A stretch of DNA of 64,000 nucleotides from Candidatus Thermoflexus tengchongensis (lineage in GTDB: Bacteria > Chloroflexota > Anaerolineae > Thermoflexales > Thermoflexaceae). The notes under the pieces were generated by a model. That model searched no databases, was not told the DNA's origin, and was given only the letters and a program-made list of their open reading frames with translations. The stretch spans positions 43,651 through 107,650 of the forward strand of contig JAEVEX010000016.1 in NCBI GenBank assembly GCA_016842085.1, in the 5' to 3' direction. Numbering within the stretch: position 1 is the first letter of the stretch; each line of letters starts with the position of its first letter. The position numbers were made by a program, and so were the translations under genes. Positions 60,467-64,000 of the stretch are shown here, piece by piece.

Positions 60467-60913
60467 AGTCGCCCACCTCGATGGCGTTAGCCAGGGGGCT
60501 TTAAGGCCGGGGGGGTGTCTTCGGCGGCCCACTCAGCCGCCTTATGCGGTTTCTCTCTCTGAGGGGGCACGAAGGGATGACGTGGTGGGGAGAGCCGGCT
60601 GCACTCCCCTGAATGGGGGAGGGACATCCCCCAGATGGGGGATATCCTTCCCCCGTCTGTTATAAATTTTACAAGCGCCGTTGCACCGAGTATACTTTCT
60701 AAAAGCACCTTCACGGAATGGAGGCTTTTAAGGCTGTGCCGGGGGCTGAAGGCGCCTCGTGCGGCCTTCAATCTGGAGGGGTGGCTTTCCACCTCTTTGT
60801 CCTCCTTTGTCTGAGCCCAGCTGCGCAGGTTTTGAAGGATGATCGATGGGGGGCGGGTGAGACGCCGCAGGCGGGCCGATCCGCCCCTCCATATTCTCAG
60901 GGAGGCAGGTGCC
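60467..60913. other. Intergenic region upstream of korA with adjacent hairpins
   Basis: 447 bp. Two adjacent hairpins precede the promoter: CTCCCCTGAATGGGGGAG (about 60606-60623) and ATCCCCCAGATGGGGGAT (about 60628-60646). After the promoter the leader of about 210 nt has GC-rich inverted repeats. I recognise no riboswitch and no gene. Confidence 0.5.
60668..60696 (+). promoter_or_regulatory. Promoter of the korAB operon
   Basis: A TTTACA -35 (60668-60673), a 17-bp spacer and a TATACT -10 (60691-60696) lie about 215 bp upstream of the korA start. Confidence 0.7.
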
Positions 60914-63693
<2,780 letters not shown>

Positions 63694-63721
63694 CGCATGC
63701 TGGGCGGGAAGTTTCTCATGA

Positions 63722-63752
63722 CGGGTGGGCGTGCCTTCGGCGCGCCCACCCG
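63722..63752 (+). terminator. Terminator after korB
   Basis: CGGGTGGGCGTGCC (63722-63735) pairs with GGCGCGCCCACCCG (63739-63752), 14 bp with one T.G pair, around a short loop. A loose T-rich stretch follows. Confidence 0.7.
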
Positions 63753-63824
63753 CGTTCTAATGAGTTTTGACAATCAAGATCGGTAAAGGCATACTCGGGT
63801 CATCACGCATGAAAGGAGCGAAAG

Positions 63825-64000
63825 ATGGCCCGACGTAGAACAGTAACATTGACGGAAGAGGAACGCCAACAACTGATTAACCATCGAGATCACGATCCTC
63901 GTCCCTATGTGCGGGAACGCTGTGCTGCCATTCTGAAGGTTGCCGATGGGAAGGCCGCCTACTGGGTGGCGAAACACGGCTTGTTAAAGGAACGGGATCC
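63825..64000 (+). CDS. IS630-type transposase / HTH protein, N-terminal fragment
   Basis: The gene runs off the right edge; 58 codons are seen, with SD GAAAGGAGCGAAAG. The product begins MARRRTVTLTEEERQQLINH then HDPRPYVRERCAAILKVADG and AAYWVAKHGLLKERDP. This is the helix-turn-helix start of IS630/Tc1-like transposases. The base composition is less GC-rich than the surrounding genes. It marks the probable left end of an insertion sequence; its inverted repeats are not identifiable here. Confidence 0.75.
   Translation, partial: MARRRTVTLTEEERQQLINHRDHDPRPYVRERCAAILKVADGKAAYWVAKHGLLKERD

Overview
This is a GC-rich chromosomal window, probably from a thermophilic member of the Chloroflexota (Anaerolineae/Thermoflexus-like). 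That assignment is an inference from gene content: MacB/FtsX-type and ROK-linked ABC systems, a UspA-glucosyl-3-phosphoglycerate synthase fusion, an archaeal-style translin homologue, a 2-oxoacid:acceptor oxidoreductase, and a menaquinol-type Rieske/cytochrome b/dihaem cytochrome c operon. I found no rRNA, tRNA or CRISPR array. Most genes have a clear Shine-Dalgarno (SD) sequence, and many protein starts were moved inward from the longest ORF to the SD-supported codon.

Layout. 1-3.0 kb: a sugar ABC transporter (permease fragment, binding lipoprotein) and its ROK regulator. 3.2-4.8 kb: aspartate kinase behind a complete four-segment transcription attenuator with a Thr/Met-rich leader peptide. 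5.1-6.6 kb: acyl-CoA dehydrogenase. 6.6-10.6 kb: a three-gene exporter unit (MacB-like ATPase, duplicated FtsX permease, and a thiol-motif/twin-Arg/Cys-rich protein). 11-16 kb: VWA protein, stand-alone Lrp ligand-binding domain, duplicated-domain lipoprotein, YvcK/CofD and an M50 protease. 16.4-22.8 kb: PBP1C, a coiled-coil repeat protein, translin, SSB and DnaN. 23-25.8 kb: MobB, glycerate 2-kinase and a membrane protein. 26-31 kb: pstSCAB-arsC-phoU. 31-36.7 kb: small proteins, DksA/TraR-like, LspA, an ABC-2 exporter, PlsY and a ThiS-like protein.

36.7-37.1 kb: a block of nested palindromic repeats. 37.3-43.3 kb: HisS, a nucleotide-sugar dehydrogenase, a VTT membrane protein and a YfhO-like protein. 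43.4-47.2 kb: a tightly overlapping operon of two SPFH-like membrane proteins and an S24/LexA-fold protein, the best candidate for an undescribed system. 47.5-50.4 kb: the UspA-UspA-GpgS fusion and endonuclease IV. 50.6-53.9 kb: the cytochrome bc operon. 54.3-59.2 kb: TruD, a class III aminotransferase, a saccharopine-dehydrogenase-like enzyme and ScpB. 59.6-63.7 kb: a small membrane protein, MaoC and the KorA/KorB pair. 63.8 kb to the end: the start of an IS630-type transposase-like gene.

Two repeat classes are notable. About thirteen copies of a short intergenic element (core TTACRCCGYTGGGCTCC, sometimes with a 3' extension) are scattered over the window, and a local block of composite palindromes precedes hisS. 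The strongest single finding is the aspartate kinase attenuator: promoter, leader peptide, 1:2, 2:3 and 3:4 pairings and a U-tract can all be read directly from the sequence.
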